64,000 nucleotides of DNA, taken from Dreissena polymorpha (lineage: Eukaryota > Mollusca > Bivalvia > Myida > Dreissenidae). The notes beneath the pieces are model-generated. The model saw nothing but the letters and a program-made list of their open reading frames with translations, had not been told where the DNA came from and ran no database searches. The position numbers were made by a program, and so were the translations under genes. This document shows positions 1-11,259 of this stretch, piece by piece; position 1 is the first letter of the stretch; every line of letters starts with the position of its first letter. The stretch covers positions 63,819,004 through 63,883,003 of the forward strand of contig NC_068359.1 in the NCBI RefSeq assembly GCF_020536995.1, given 5' to 3'.

Positions 1-294
1 ACTTCTACACTTCCGGGCTCCCAGGACGAGTATAGGAATCCTCACATCAGGAAACTCGGTCGGGGCTGCTAGGCGCTAACTCGTACACCCATAGCATGTT
101 TTTCTTCAGCTCTCCGTGGCTGCTTTAGTCGCTGTTTTCACAGAATGCGCTTTCAGTCTATGAAAAGTTGAAGTCTGCGGCACACGTATCGTTGAAACTG
201 ACAAGGAAACACATCCTCACGAGTCCCAATACGTGACGCACATCCGGTCCTGCTGCTGTCCTGAGGCCACAGATTCTCTCTGCTTTCCGTGAAC
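1..294. other. GC-richer block, possible exon or UTR
   Basis: This stretch is visibly richer in G+C than the AT-rich DNA that follows, and it ends in a fair splice-donor context on the + strand (GAACAG followed by GTAACC near 294). I see no long open frame and no family motif. It could be a 5' untranslated or terminal exon of a gene lying mostly outside the window, or an old repeat. Confidence 0.2.
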
Positions 295-2560
295 AGGTAA
301 CCTCGCGAGGAATTCTTCAATCAATGCCTCTAACCCATATGAGTCATACACGGCAATTACTGGTGAAGTTAGCGGTCCACTGTTACATTTTGAGCTTCAC
401 CGTCCAGGATTTAAGCATACTTTATTTAGGCTATACGAAATACACATTTAATTGTTCAAAAATACCCTTAAACTAAACATAGTATGTCCATGTTTTCGCA
501 ATTTGTCATCAGTGCTCCTTAAAAATATAGTACTAGTGAATGAAAAGAAAACCTATCAATTTTACCTCTTTTTTATCAGTAGTCGGGCACAAAGTAAAGC
601 CATCAACCGTCACTAGCTCAACTGTCAGGTGTCTTGCTAGGTTCGAAGAAAACATATTCAGATCCTTTGTGCCGATGATGTTATACAGTGGTATTAAATG
701 AAAAAAATACTTTCAAATAAATAACACGTATGTAACGTGACATAAACAAGCTATATTGTGTTTAATTTATACACATTTTGTAATTGAAGTTTTCATGTAT
801 ATATACCATTGCTTAAATTTATAGATATGCTGATAAAAAGACGGTAATTGAAATAAAAATGACACTCATCTTGATACTACAGCATTGCCTTCAAATATGA
901 AAAACATTTCAATAGTTTATATCATCTAAGTTGAATTATCTGAACTTGAGTTGACCTCTCAATACAGGAATGATCAGGGTCTATTTCAAAAGACAAATTT
1001 ATGTACCATAAAACAAAGAAGAATAACAAATCTGATATCTGCATCATTAGCCTCGTAAGTGGCAAGCACCATTCAGGCTGGCATGTAGCATCAAAGCCGC
1101 TCCACAGTTACTATTAATGATCTATAATACAAATTTGACTCTTCTCTGAGATTTGTATCAGCATGAATACTCATCTTTCAAAAATAATATAAATGACTAC
1201 AGAAATACCAATAACATATGAAATATTATTTGATGAATCTATTATGTTACCTGAACCGAGCTGCGATTTCGTTGTATTTGAACATCAATTACAAATTGAT
1301 TTACGGCAGCGAGGTATTTCTAAAACTGTCTGTGACTCTGTTTGACGCCTGTTAATAGCAAAGAATGCGGCCTCTCATTTCGGTATCTTCAATTAATTGC
1401 ACCACTTGAGCTTGTTTACGCTTTAAAAAAATAGTTCAAAAAGAAAGAAACGCTCTGAGTAAATACATAAAAAACAATCGAAAATACACAATAACAATAG
1501 AAACATTCATTTCAACAAAGATATGTAAGACTACAACCTTTTACATAAAGGGCACAATAGCATTTCATTATAGACCCACACTTAAATGTAGAACCAACAT
1601 ATCGCATATAAATAGAAGAAGAAGGCAGTTCATACTGATAATCTTAATATCATTTCAAGCTTTTAATAACCTTTAATACGTTATTGTCATTATGTCTTAT
1701 GAAATAATGCGTACAAAGTGAAATTTTATTTACATTTCTTTACAGAGGAAAGGGGTGTAATAACATGATTTCACGTGATAATATTTGTCAAGTTTATGTT
1801 TAAGGTGAATTTTACGATTATTAATGTTCAAAATAAGCGAGTGATGAAAGCAGACATACATACAGAACAACATAAGTACATGTATAATTTTCCTAGTTTG
1901 AGCGCAGCGAATTAGTAGGCAATTGTTATCCATTGCATAAGAAAACCTCCGTTACGGGTCGCTAAGTGTATTGTATTGGCGGGTAATAATGCGCGTGGAA
2001 TAGACATTCTGTCATGGGTAACTGACCAGTGAATACGTTAATTTCCGTAATATTTTATTGGATATAAAATATTGAAAAGTTTTCTCGTGAAAATGATTAT
2101 CTGCGGGAATAAAGTCTGTTCCTGTATACGCGCTATGAGCATGTTATGCGTTATGCAATCTAGTATATCAAAGTGCGAATTTTTCACGTTTGTTTTTGAC
2201 ATACGTTATACATTTGTCATCTGGTCGTACGGAAAGATACCAAAATACAAGCTGTATTTTCAATTTGATTCGCTCTTGTTGAATATTTAAGAGACGTATT
2301 TGGTTTATGGGATAAATGCTTCTTAAAAATGTAATCGTGGTTGATATTAATACTTTGTTTTCTTGTCATAAAAAGAAGAGGACCAAACTGATAACTGAAG
2401 TTACTTGACAGACCGCTTACCTTTTCGGCTAATTGGAATACTTTTTTCCCCTGATTTTTCATTCATAAAATGGTAAATTACAGTTTAACAAATTGACAAA
2501 GAACCTGGCAGACGTGACAAGAACTCATTTTGCCAAGCATGCTTAATGGACTTTAGCCAC
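295..2560. other. Unassigned AT-rich DNA
   Basis: Open frames here are short, AT-rich and without recognisable motifs. I see no repeat with a partner elsewhere in the window, no tRNA and no splice-compatible exon pair. It is best treated as intergenic or intronic. Confidence 0.4.
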
Positions 2561-2562
2561 CC

Positions 2563-2812
2563 TTGATTGGAGCATTTTGATTGTTATGTATCGAAACTCT
2601 GGATTGGAGCATTTTGATTGTTATGTATCTACACTCTGGATTGGGGAATTTTGATTGTTATGTATCGACACTCAGGATTGGAGCATTTTGATTGTTATGT
2701 ATCGACACTCTGGATTGGAGCATTTTGATTGTTATGTATCGACACTCTGGATTGGAGCATTTAAATTGTTATGTATCGACACTCTGGATTGGCACATTTT
2801 GATTGTTAATAA
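2563..2812. repeat. Tandem repeat, 37-bp unit, about 7 copies
   Basis: A unit of about 37 bp, containing GATTGGAGCATTTTGATTG and then TTATGTATCGACACTC, is repeated roughly seven times head to tail with only scattered changes. The copies are contiguous with no unique spacers, so this is a minisatellite and not a CRISPR array. No coding function is visible. Confidence 0.9.
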
Positions 2813-3732
2813 ACTTTAAAATGCTTCATGACGATGTTCAATATTTCGTACACAATATATGTGAAAATATCCATTTATTGTCTTTTTTTCCCTATAATTA
2901 TACAAAACCGATTATATATAAAGGAAGTCCTCATTTTTAAATACATTTGTCAATTATTTAAGGAGATAAGGCATTTTCAGATACATTTTGAGGACAAAAA
3001 TTCTTATTAACACCCGTTATTTGTTTTAGCTAAGGCAAGTGAAATACTGTATACTCGTAATTAGCGAATTCACGCTGTGTAAAACGCTAGAGAAGCAAAT
3101 ACAATTGAGAGATTAACCTTTTAACAAAAAATTCGTTGTGCAACGAACTTTTGCATTTATTTTATAGTTAGGAAACGATGTGCAGTTATACTGAACTTAA
3201 TTAATTTATATATGTTATTCAATGGTAAACAATGACATTTCTTTTTAAGAACATGACTATTCAAGGAAAATGAGCTACCCCAATCTGGAGCCCATATCAA
3301 ATCAGCAATCAATAAAACAAAATGTGTTCGTTTGACATTATGTCGTTTCGACTCATGATTTGATAGGAAGACGACCCCTGACATATAAGAGCCTAATCCA
3401 GGACCAAGTTCACATGTTTATTGCAATAAACAAACCTTTATTTGTTGTTTGGAGACTGTGGATGTGTCACAGAATAATCGGAATAAAGTTCAAACAGTTC
3501 AAACGAAAAAACACGTACATGTATCCACGATTGAAACTACACGACAAGTTTACCCACGCATATTGAGTTTATGGGCAATCACGCGAAAATACAATACACC
3601 ATATTACGATTTTCGAACGCATACTTAATTTTGCGATACCCTATACATGTAGTTATATCGCAAACACACCTAGTGCTGTTGCGCTTGTTATCCAGAGGTC
3701 GAACGTGCGAAACGAGTAATTGCTCTTATGGT
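2813..3732. other. Unassigned AT-rich DNA
   Basis: Only short, unconvincing open frames are present (the longest is about 75 codons). No repeat partner or RNA gene was recognised. Confidence 0.35.
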
Positions 3733-4660
3733 ACAACAAGTCAAGTCAATTTTATTGGCAAATACATTACATCTAGTACATAGCCAAACAACATACATAA
3801 GACATGTAGTGTCGGTGTAAATAAATGCTTATTCAACATGGTGGTGACAAGTATAGTTTTTATAAAGGGCATTAAATAATAATTCATGGATGGTTGTGTA
3901 AATGTTGACTACAATAACATATGCAAAGTGAAACCAACTCGTAGACAACATAAACTAGATCAATATTGCTGACATTGGTTACGGTAATACTACAAAAAAA
4001 CAATGTATACACATATGCTTAATTAAAATTAATTTTGACTAGATCTCATGTCAAAGGCCATTCTACTATTTTAGCTAGTTTAATTAGTATCGTCATATTT
4101 TTTAGTAGACATAAGTTGCTTAAATTTTATAATAGAAGGCAGGTGTAGATAATATTTAGGTAACAACAGTTTTCTTAAATCCCTATACAATTGACAAATT
4201 AACAAAAAATCGTATTCATTATCAATTACACCCATAATACACCTTGTACATACTCGTACGCTGCTTGGAATATTTTTTATATATCTACCTTCTTCAATGA
4301 ATTTGCAGAAGGGCGAAGTCGAGTCAAGAAAATTATATCCCTAACATTTACAACAATATCTGAGTAGCTTTAAAATTGAAATGTGATTTGAATAAACGAT
4401 AAGTATCAAATTTGGGTAAGTTATCATAATCACTTACCCATGTTGTAAACTGATAAACTTTATACGGTGACAGATACAATTAACATCGCTTGTGGTTATC
4501 TCAGATTTATAATAAACAAGACAATCCTAATTCCTGGAGCAATATCTTGAGTTTATTACCCCAGTTAGTAATATGCGAATTAACGCCGTCTAAATGTAGC
4601 AAGAATTTATAAACTAAGGAATCTGGATTCTTCTGTATTTTGAACCAAAATTAAATGATA
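3733..4660 (-). mobile_element. 3' fragment of a CR1-like LINE
   Basis: On the - strand a broken frame reads NWGNKLKILLQELGLS, then DNLPKFDTYRLFKSHFNF, then CTRCIMGVIDNEYDFLLICQ and LYRDLRK. This is the C-terminal Cys/His segment typical of CR1/L2-group LINE reverse transcriptase proteins in molluscs. The coding part ends near 4080. It is followed by a 3'UTR that finishes in an AATAAA-type stretch and the short repeat GACTTGACTTG near 3733-3745, a usual CR1-like terminus. The fragment is 5'-truncated, lacks the RT core and holds stops and frameshifts, so it is a dead copy. It lies just downstream of a host exon on the same strand, probably in an intron. Confidence 0.7.
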
Positions 4661-4954
4661 CGCATCTTTTTTACACACTCTAAAAAAATTGGGTTGCAAA
4701 CCGTAAGATAATATTGCTGTTACGTTCTATCTATGAACTACGAAAAAGGATACTAATCACAAACATATAATAAAGAACATTTACACATATAATCAGCACA
4801 AATATATGAATAAAACAACAATAGCAATACGTGTGTTAACAGAATTGTTAAAAAGATGCTTAATGATAAGCAATGAAATCCACTCTATGCACATCGGTTT
4901 GACAATGAATGAGCATTTCCAGGTACGTACATTATAATACTAGCATCCAACTAC

Positions 4955-5823
4955 CTCCAACGAAAATAGAAGGAAATTCACATGTGTTGCTCCATCTCAC
5001 TTGACCTTCGGGACACAAAAGTGGACGACAGTCATCCTGAAGAAAATCTTCGTTTGATATGCAATAATAGTTTGACGTCTAAACCTGAATCAAATTTCAT
5101 TACAATGTTGTGCTCTCTACTGGTTAGAAGATCCTTAAATCAGTAATATAAACACAGAACATACAATGACATATACATACTCAATATTTATGTATATATG
5201 ATTATATTTACATGTATCAAAATATCGGTAGAGGAAATAATGTCTTTTTATATATAAATGTTTATATATAAATAAAATGTTAATATGAATTAAACATAAA
5301 TTAAACAAATACACAGCACAGTATTTATTTTTAAAAGAAAACAATTAAACGACTTGATGCCTTTGGAAACCTATAGATCAAGCTTTGTAAATAAAAAAGT
5401 CGACTATTTTATCTTTTACCTTTCTTATTTTGTGACAAACCATTTTTTCCACCTTCTCTTGAGTCACAGAATCATAGGAATCGTATGATCCAAGAATCAT
5501 GACAAGATTTCCCTGAAGAATGTCTCGATGTAAATAATTGTTGTTATGGGCAATGCATATATCGTTTACTTTTCTTCTTTCGAAATATATTGTTTTGCTA
5601 CAAAGATAACAGTACACGTTTCGAAACACTTGAGACTGGAAAGAAAAAGGGGCAAATGTTGCATTAAAGCGATGACACTTTTCCTCAAGTTTTAGAAAGG
5701 CATCACTTTCCGTTGGCGGATAAATATCCGTGTATTCTTGAATAACATCCGAGTTGCAAAATGCTGATGACATATCCATATCTTCAGGTGCCCGAAAAAT
5801 AAGAATATATTTACTATTTTCTC
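4955..5823 (-). CDS. Two internal exons of a Cys-rich ectodomain gene (host, partial)
   Basis: Two exons join in phase on the - strand. Exon 5823-5420 (404 nt) begins after an acceptor TTCTCGCAG and ends AAG before the donor GTAAAAG. Exon 5036-4955 (82 nt) begins after TTTCTTCAG and ends before GTAGTTGG. Both sides of the 383-bp intron are phase 0. The encoded segment has EYTDIYPPTES, then HRFNATFAP, VFRNVYCYLCSK and, across the junction, DDCRPLLCPEGQVRW. Spaced cysteines with an 'N-x-x-C-x-x-C' core and a 'CP-x-G' element resemble the long extracellular regions of molluscan adhesion-type 7TM receptors. That assignment is from memory of the family style and is uncertain. No membrane exon is visible. 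A Penelope-like element sits immediately upstream and a LINE tail sits in the next intron. Confidence 0.5.
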
Positions 5824-6270
5824 CTGCGAGAAGTTTCTGAATTTCAAATGAATACGAATTAAGGCCTCCTTGACCCGACGTTTGATATGCCTCAGATGCT
5901 AGTATTTTGGTGTTGTTTGGACCAATCTTGTGTCCTGTGTGGGGGCAATGTTCATATATGGCCGAGTTGGATCTGGCTACATGTTCTTTCAGTCTTATGT
6001 CCAATGATCTTCCTGTTTCACCTATGTAATCGTTTTTGCATTGTTCACACTGTATGTAATAAACCACCCCACACTTCTTCAATTTGTCTTTTTATCTTTA
6101 ACGTGAGTTAATTGTTGTCTGATTGAGTTATATGGTCGATGGTACATGTTGACACCATTTTTCTTGAATGTTCTGTGCAGAGCTTCTGATGTGCCCCGGA
6201 TGTATGGCATACCAATATTGATCTTTTGGTTTTTGTTTGTGGATTTATCAGATGGTGTTTTGTCTTTCTT

Positions 6271-7528
6271 TTATTGGATGATCGTAAACATCCACTTTAG
6301 ATAACCGTTGGCCCTAAGTGCAGTTTTGCAGTGTTCAATTTCTAGTTTTTGGTCATTTTTCTCACTTGCTATTTTCTCTGCTCGGTGGAATAATGTCCTG
6401 ACAACGGACCGTTTGCGATCTAAGTGGTGGTTTGAGTTGAAGTTCAGGTCGGTGTGTGTTGGTTTTCGGTAAACAGTAACCTTGGTGGAACCATCGTCGT
6501 TCACGTGAACACAAGTGTCCAAAAAAGGGTATCTTACCATCTTCCTCCTGTTCCGACGTAAACTTAATGTGTTCGTCTATGGAGTTCAAGTGTGAGGAGA
6601 ACGACTCAATATTATATTCATGAAGTTTGGTCTTGGTGTCATCCACGTACCTGAACCATAGGGAAGGTGGGTTCTTGGCGGTGTCTAAGGCCTCCTCCTC
6701 AAAGTGCTCCATATATACATTTCCAATGATAGGCGAGACTGGAGAACCCATGGCTGCACCCTGTTACTGCTGAAAGAACTGCCCTCTATAAACAAAATAT
6801 GTGCTGTTCAAACACAGTTCTAGAAGTTCCCAAACTGAGTCTACACTTAATTCAGTCCTGTTTGATAGTTTATTGTCTTTTTCTAATCTGTCTTTAATCA
6901 CTTTTAAAAATTTATCTACAGGGATACTTGTGAACAATGCTGATACATCATAAGACACTACTTTTGTTCCCGGTGGTACTTCCAGTCCCTTAATCTTTTG
7001 AACAAAGTCAACACTGTTGACGATGTGGTGCTCCGTCTTACCCGCTAAAGGGCCAATAACGTTGGCTAAATACTTGGCGGTGGGGTACATAACGCTGCCA
7101 ATGCTCGACACTATGGGGCGTAAGGGGGCATCCTTCTTGTGGATCTTGGGTAGACCGTAAAGTTTGGGTAATTTTTCTGAAGTTGGATAAAGTTTTTTGT
7201 ATAAATGTTCGGGGGTGTTGTCCTTTTTAATGTCTTTAAGTTTCGAAATAAGTTTGTTTTTGACAGATTTGGTGGGGTAATTCTTCAACTTGACATAGGT
7301 ATCCGTGTCCGACACTTGTTTTCCCATGTTGTCCTCATTTTCGACTTTGTTCAATACAACTGTTGTTCTCCCTTTATCAGCGGGTATGATCACAATCGAG
7401 TCATCCCAGCCTAGATCTGTCAAGGCTTCTCTCTCTTTTAAAGTTATGTTACTTTTTGGTAGTTTACTGGTTTTCAAAATGTTCACTACATCTGCACGTA
7501 AGCTATCTGCAGCCGACTTGTCAGTCAT
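6271..7528 (-). pseudogene. PLE reverse transcriptase core
   Basis: This is the RT part of the Penelope-like element. Frame 7528-6764 carries the N-terminal RT motifs, including RPIVSSIGS and SYDVSALFTSIPV. The same reading resumes after a stop with MGSPVSPIIGNVYMEHFEEE and the YVDD box (frame 6751-6362), then shifts into a third frame at 6540-6271 ([14 protein letters not shown]). In PLEs the RT is related to telomerase and works with the GIY-YIG nuclease to integrate a cDNA. The break pattern shows it is a pseudogene. Confidence 0.85.
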
Positions 7529-8115
7529 TAGGGCACATGTCGCGTCAGTAGATGCAATGATTTTATCATTGGGGATAGTGGGTGGGGTAACGCAAAAATG
7601 TAATCCTTTCTGAAGGCTCCAATTTCCTGTCAGATAAATTTCTTACCCATTTGGAAGTGTCAATTTTCGGTATCCCATCCTGTTCTCCCTTGGTAGTCCC
7701 GTTTCTTTTCGTTAAAAAGAGCATCGCATTTCTCACGTTGTCTTTGTTTACATCCGTCAAAAGTTTTCTCGTGCGCATGCGTAAACAATGTTTTCGTTCT
7801 AGACCAGACTTCCGATGACAACACCGCACTTAATTTTTCACTAATTTCATTCGATATTTCATTCAATTTCTTCAGAGTAAATTCAGTCTGATGGATCCTG
7901 ACTTGTAATAATTTCTTTTCAGCGTTATGTATGATTTTTTGGGCGTTAAAACCCTGCACAGACGTTTTTAATTTCAAACTATTGGGCGTGATGTTACCAT
8001 GGCGACATCGTATATTGAAATGTTGATGATTTTTCCAACGTGCCAACTTTGCCTGTGTTTTCTCTCCCTGTCTTACCAACTTGAGAACTTCTCGTCCATG
8101 TTGACAAAGAATACA

Positions 8116-8328
8116 ACTATGAAGGTTGTTTCTTGCTCTGGATTCATCATTTGAGTCAATCAATTCCATAACTCAGAGCACGTCACGTGACTCGCTCAGC
8201 TGACCAGCACATCGCTGATGAAGACTATGTGATATAGTCGAAATATTCGAGTAAGCAACTATTGCTCTGAGTTATGGAATTTATTTACTAAAATGATGAA
8301 TCCAGAGCAAGACAACAACCTTCATAGT
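8116..8328. repeat. Inverted repeat at the PLE 5' end
   Basis: The arms 8116-8180 and 8263-8328 are reverse complements apart from a few differences. Each contains the start codon and the first codons of the PLE ORF, facing outward in opposite directions. The two 5' ends are therefore arranged head to head around an 82-bp centre. Inverted, truncated partner copies are a known habit of Penelope insertions. Confidence 0.85.
8195..8275 (+). ncRNA. Hammerhead-ribozyme-like motif in PLE 5' region
   Basis: On + the core CTGATGA (8215-8221) is followed by a six-pair stem GACTAT/ATAGTC (8223-8228 with 8234-8239), then GAAA (8240-8243), a very short stem and a GTA triplet (8251-8253). Sequence further out (ending 8180, resuming 8263) pairs as an extended outer stem. 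This is the order of conserved blocks in a type-I hammerhead. Hammerheads are established components of Penelope terminal repeats. The fit is imperfect: one extra A precedes stem II and the innermost stem I pairs are weak. It may be degenerate or a lineage variant. Confidence 0.5.
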
Positions 8329-8997
8329 AATATGTATGTTTGTATTGTATTGCTTATATGTACTTTCAATGATCTAAATAAATAGTGTTTAAACCAATAG
8401 ATTGTTAAAGCGCATGTTTGAAATGAACACAACCCATTCAAATTTATAAATAGTGAGTCATAACGAAAATGTCGAGGTGTGTATGCACTGTGTATCATCA
8501 TATTTATGTTATAGAGATAACTAAGACAAAATAACAACAACATGTCCCTTTTATGAAAGCATAGAAAATATGATGAAAATGGCATTATGAGAACCAGATA
8601 ATATAAATTAAAATTTGCAATCACCATCGTATTAGGTCAATGTATATTGTTAAAATATCGAATACTATCACACTTAAAATATAATTTCATGATGAAAATT
8701 GCCTTTTAAAAACTTTAATTTTTGACACCATATACAAATTCAAAATATACAATAAGAAAATTAATGAAAACACGGAGTGTATATTGACAGGAGATGAATC
8801 GAGTATTCGACCCTTACTGTAGTAAATTCAATCTTATGCAAAAACTATTCATCCGATTTTATTGGTTTATACGTTATCTTGTTGCTTATTAATTCCTCTT
8901 TCAAAAAAATATAACTTTTAGTATATTCCCGTTGTTATTAATGGATTTATAGCGAGTTAAACACAAGAAATACACATTTTATGTTTTACCACCGCGC
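8329..8997. other. Unassigned AT-rich DNA
   Basis: A 101-codon frame on - (8627-8322) partly overlaps the Penelope 5' piece and has no recognisable motif. Nothing else is supported here. Confidence 0.3.
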
Positions 8998-9797
8998 GTT
9001 TTAACGTGTTGTGGCTATCGATCTTTTACGATTAGCGTACAGCGAAGCGCCGAGGTTATACATTTTGATGTACCCACTCACGTCTTTTGTTAAATTATAG
9101 TTTCATTTCTCGGCCGATTTTGACAAATTATATATCATTAGAAAGCTTACGTTACGTAGTAAACAGATATATCAATATATATTAAGTTTTTCTTCTGATT
9201 TTGACAGCCCGGCGAGTTATAACTTTAACTTTTGCAAATATCATACCGTTTTGGAGTTTTAGAATCAAGATTTACGGTTGACATGTTCGTACTTAATACC
9301 AATTTGTAGCGTTTATATTTGGAGTTCAGTTTTAAAAATTACATCTTGCTTAGGAGAATAGAATTCTGTATACGATAGAAAAAAAATTTGTTTAAAAACG
9401 AAAGTAATTAAGGAATGAAGGCGGGAAAATGTAGCGCGCGTTCCTAACGCACTGAACTGATGCTACGGTCTTGGCGATTATGCTTTTGTTTAGAAACCGG
9501 CCATTGAATTTCTTTTGCCATCTTATTATATTTTTTATGGAATATATTGTAGTATTTTGTTCACGAAACATATCAATAAAGCTTATTATAAATGAATCTT
9601 AATAAATTAACGAGTTCAGCTCTTGTTTATATATATATTGATATATCTGAAAACTACGTTACGTAAGCTTTCTAATGATATATAATTTGTCAAAATCGGC
9701 CTAGAAATGAAACTATAATTTAACAAAATACGTGAGTGGGTACATCAAATTTATGACCTCGGCGCTTCGATAAAAGATCGATAGTTACGACACGGTC
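8998..9797. mobile_element. Foldback/TIR element with ~170-190-bp arms
   Basis: The sequence from about 8998 to 9190 recurs in reverse complement at about 9628-9797, including CTCGGCGCTTCG against CGAAGCGCCGAG, AAAGATCGATAG, GTACCCACTCACGT and a stretch around GAAAGCTTACGTTACG. About 430 bp of AT-rich DNA lies between. No transposase frame is present, so this is a non-autonomous foldback or MITE-like element of about 800 bp. The arms still match well, which argues against great age. Confidence 0.75.
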
Positions 9798-9877
9798 ACG
9801 TGACTTAGACACAACAAGATATTTGGCGTAACGGTCCCGTTTCTTATCCGTGTAATCTAGAATCCGTGATGAAAATA

Positions 9878-10592
9878 AATAAAAAACAAGATGTGTTTGT
9901 GAAACACTATGTCCCCGTATATGACGTTTGACCTTGAAGGATGACCTTGACGTTGACCCTTCACCACTCAAAATGTGCAGCTCCATAAGATACACATGCA
10001 TGTCAAATATTAAATTGCTAGCTTCAATATTGCAGAAGTGACATTACATGAGCAATTTTGACCAATATATTTGACCTTGAAGGATGACCTTGACCTTGAC
10101 CTTTCACCACTCAAAATGTGCAGCACCATGAGATACACATGCATGCCAAATATCAAGTTGCTATCTTCAATTTTGCAAAAGTACTCATCAAATGAGCGAT
10201 TTTGGCCACATATATTTGACCTCTGACCTTGAAGGATGACCTTGACCTTTCACCACTCAAAATGTGCAGCTCCATGAGATACACATGCATGCCAAATATC
10301 AAGTTTCTATCTTGAATATTGAAATATTGCAAAAGTGTACATTAAATGAGCGATTTTGACCCATATATTTGACCTTTGACCTTAAAGGATGACCTTGACC
10401 TTGACCTTTTACCACTCAAAATGTGCAGCTCCATGAGATACATATGCATGCCAAATATCAAGTTGCTATCTTCAATATTGCAAAAGTTATTGCAAATGTT
10501 AAAGTTGGCGCAAACCAACAGACCAACCAACCAACAGACCAACAGACAGGGCAAAAACAATATGTCCCCCACTACTATAGTGGGGGACATAA
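9878..10592 (+). mobile_element. Hairpin-tipped element with ~143-bp internal tandem repeats (family 1, copy 1)
   Basis: The element begins near AACAAGATGTGTTTGTGAAA and ends in a strong hairpin, ATGTCCCCCACTA against TAGTGGGGGACAT (10562-10590). Inside are about four copies of a unit of roughly 140-160 bp marked by GAAGGATGACCTTGACC and CACTCAAAATGTGCAGC. No protein is encoded; the short frames are by-products of the repeat. Related copies lie near 31.1 kb and 44.8 kb. Confidence 0.8.
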
Positions 10593-10744
10593 TAAATCTG
10601 CGAGCAATACTTTTTACTCACGAATTAGGTAGTCATAAAGACAGCGCTGTTGACCCTGTTTTGTTGTTGATGCATTACTTGTTACCCTAGCAATGCACAT
10701 GGTGTCAACCTTTCTCTGTAGCTGTTTTATCCAGCTTTAACCTT

Positions 10745-11259
10745 TAAAGGGATCTTTTCACGCTTTGGTAAATTGACAAAATTGAAAAAAGTTGTTTCAT
10801 ATTCGCAAATTTTCGTTTTAGTTATGATATTTGTGAGGAAACAGTAATACTGAACATTTACCATGGTCTAATATAGCCATTATATGCATCTTTTGACGAT
10901 TTTAAAACCTAAAAATTATAAAGCGTTGCAACGCGAAACGATTGAATAATTTGGAGAGTTCTGTTTTTGTCGTTAAATTTTGTGAAACTACGAAGATTGC
11001 TTATATTAGGTATAAAATATGTCAAGTATGTATAATCGGCGGAATAGCTCAGTAGGCTAAAGCGTTTTTACTTCAGGACTTTGGCAGGACTCCAGGGGTC
11101 ACTGGTTCGAAACCTGGACCGGGCAATGTTCTTTTCCTTTTTTCAATTTTATTCTTGATTTTTTACTGGAGCTTTTACGATCCATTGTTTACATTTATCG
11201 ATATAAAGCATTTAATGAATAAGTTAAAAAATGCCAAAATCTGTGAAAAGGCCCCTTTA
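10745..11259 (+). mobile_element. TIR element carrying a tRNA-like sequence (copy 1 of 3)
   Basis: The termini are near-perfect inverted repeats (AAAGGGRNCTTTTCACRNWTTTGG type, ending CCTTT) and the interior matches two other copies in the window at 20.1 kb and 49.1 kb. The middle holds a tRNA-like segment at about 11038-11125 with A-box-like TAGCTCAGTAGG and B-box-like GGTTCGAAACC. No transposase is present. The subterminal sequence, including GCGTTGCAACGCG, is conserved between copies. Confidence 0.8.
11038..11125 (+). ncRNA. tRNA-like sequence inside TIR element
   Basis: A tRNA-derived segment with recognisable internal promoter boxes (TAGCTCAGTAGG; GGTTCGAAACC). The acceptor ends do not pair well and the anticodon arm is degenerate, so I do not call it a functional tRNA. 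Its sisters in the other two copies look more like tRNA-Leu or tRNA-Ser. Confidence 0.5.

Larger units (their letters stand above)
5830..8328 (-). mobile_element. Penelope-like retroelement (PLE), degraded, with inverted 5' piece
   Basis: Reading on -, an N-terminal segment starts at 8169. The reverse transcriptase follows between about 7530 and 6270, with IIPADKG, LYGLPKIHK, SYDVSALFTSIPV, GSPVSPIIGN and the catalytic WFRYVDD. A GIY-YIG endonuclease segment (VVYYIQCEQC, YIGETGRSLDIRLKEH) lies at about 6080-5850. RT followed by GIY-YIG is the diagnostic order of endonuclease-bearing Penelope-like elements. The coding region is split over about five frames, so this copy is not active. Upstream of the start codon the first ~65 bp of the element recur in opposite orientation (8116-8180 against 8263-8328), separated by an 82-bp centre that holds a hammerhead-like motif. 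The 3' end abuts a host exon near 5830. Confidence 0.85.

Noticed and set aside
2563-2812. Possible CRISPR-like array
   Set aside because: The units are contiguous with no unique spacers and the DNA is clearly animal; it is a minisatellite.
9720-10690. Frames encoding MHMYLMELHILSG-like peptides
   Set aside because: Repeat-derived, as above; no sign of protein-level selection.
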